Shown here piece by piece: positions 50,572 to 50,848 of a stretch of DNA of 50,848 nt. Made by a program: the position numbers and the translations under genes. Positions within the stretch are counted from its first letter, which is position 1. Each line of letters begins with the position of its first letter. The notes beneath the pieces were generated by a model that was not told the origin of the DNA, made no database searches, and saw nothing but the letters and a program-made list of their open reading frames with translations. This DNA is from JBBQKI01 sp038326725 (lineage in GTDB: Bacteria > Bacteroidota > Bacteroidia > Flavobacteriales > Flavobacteriaceae): assembly GCA_038326725.1 (NCBI GenBank), contig JBBQKI010000019.1:1-50848 (forward strand), given 5' to 3'.

Positions 50572-50848
50572 TTATTGGACTTCCAGGTAGTAGGTGGTTT
50601 TAGATTTGAGGTTAAGAGCACCTTCCAAATTTTCATCAGAAGAAGGGATGGTGACGGAAACCACAACCTTAGAGGCTTGGGTTAGTTGCAGTATTTCTTC
50701 ACTTTCCACATTTTCAATAAATTCCGTTATCACGGGGTTTTGTACCGAACCAATATTTACCTGTGTTTGGGTAACGTAAGTAGTATCATTCTGTTCGCTA
50801 AGGAATTGGAAGTCCACCAAAAAATCGCGCGGGATGCTGTTGGTAAAT
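50572..50848 (-). CDS. Unknown protein, C-terminal part (cut by window edge)
   Basis: The frame is open to base 50848, so the start is outside the window. About 91 residues are visible. They are polar and beta-strand-like (VTQTQVNIGSVQNPVITEF, ASKVVVSVTIPSSDE) and end LKSKTTYYLEVQ. No family is recognised. It is the first visible gene of an operon with the DUF5723 barrel gene (5-base gap), so an exported role is likely. A TTG at 50820 could be mistaken for a start, but nothing supports it. Confidence 0.6.
   Translation of the reverse strand, partial: FTNSIPRDFLVDFQFLSEQNDTTYVTQTQVNIGSVQNPVITEFIENVESEEILQLTQASKVVVSVTIPSSDENLEGALNLKSKTTYYLEVQ

Overview
The window looks like part of a chromosome from a marine-type member of the Bacteroidota, most likely family Flavobacteriaceae. 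It carries two SusC/SusD outer-membrane uptake operons and surface-type lipoproteins. Its promoters have the Bacteroidota form (TTG, 17-22 bases, TAnnTTTG), start codons generally lack Shine-Dalgarno sites, and the gaps are AT-rich. No genus is claimed. I saw no rRNA, tRNA, CRISPR array, phage or transposase. No gap without a gene exceeds about 230 bases.

Left accessory part (1-11.4 kb): a cut-off SGNH-like protein coupled to an MBOAT O-acyltransferase; an APC permease broken by one in-frame stop; a beta-carbonic anhydrase; a TPR lipoprotein; argS; a MarC-family membrane protein; a small membrane protein; an NAD-binding DUF2867 protein; and two neighbouring guanidino-group enzymes (a DDAH/arginine-deiminase-like protein and CtlX).

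Central metabolism (11.4-15.5 kb): gltA, eno and carA on the minus strand. The guanidino enzymes, argS and carA put several arginine/citrulline/carbamoyl-phosphate genes close together.

Translation block (15.6-33.1 kb): one minus-strand run reads rpsL-rpsG-fusA-rpsJ, the S10 genes, the spc genes with secY-infA-rpmJ, and the alpha genes to rplQ. It starts from a consensus promoter at 33065-33095 and ends at an intrinsic terminator at 15521-15554. rpmJ (38 aa) and rpmD (59 aa) are short and easily missed.

Right part (33.1-50.8 kb): an Omp85-like barrel protein; two SusC-SusD-small lipoprotein operons with matching promoter geometry; rlmB; a rhomboid protease; rarA; and a three-gene minus-strand operon of envelope proteins including a DUF5723 barrel.

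The most unusual signal is a set of imperfect 7-base-periodic tracts in gaps: 4362-4424, 15452-15472, 17912-17946, three in the infA-secY gap (19076-19234), and two in the rpsJ-rplC gap (29466-29500, 29599-29626). Each has a different consensus but the same period, and one forms a perfect 28-base palindrome. Coding features do not explain them.
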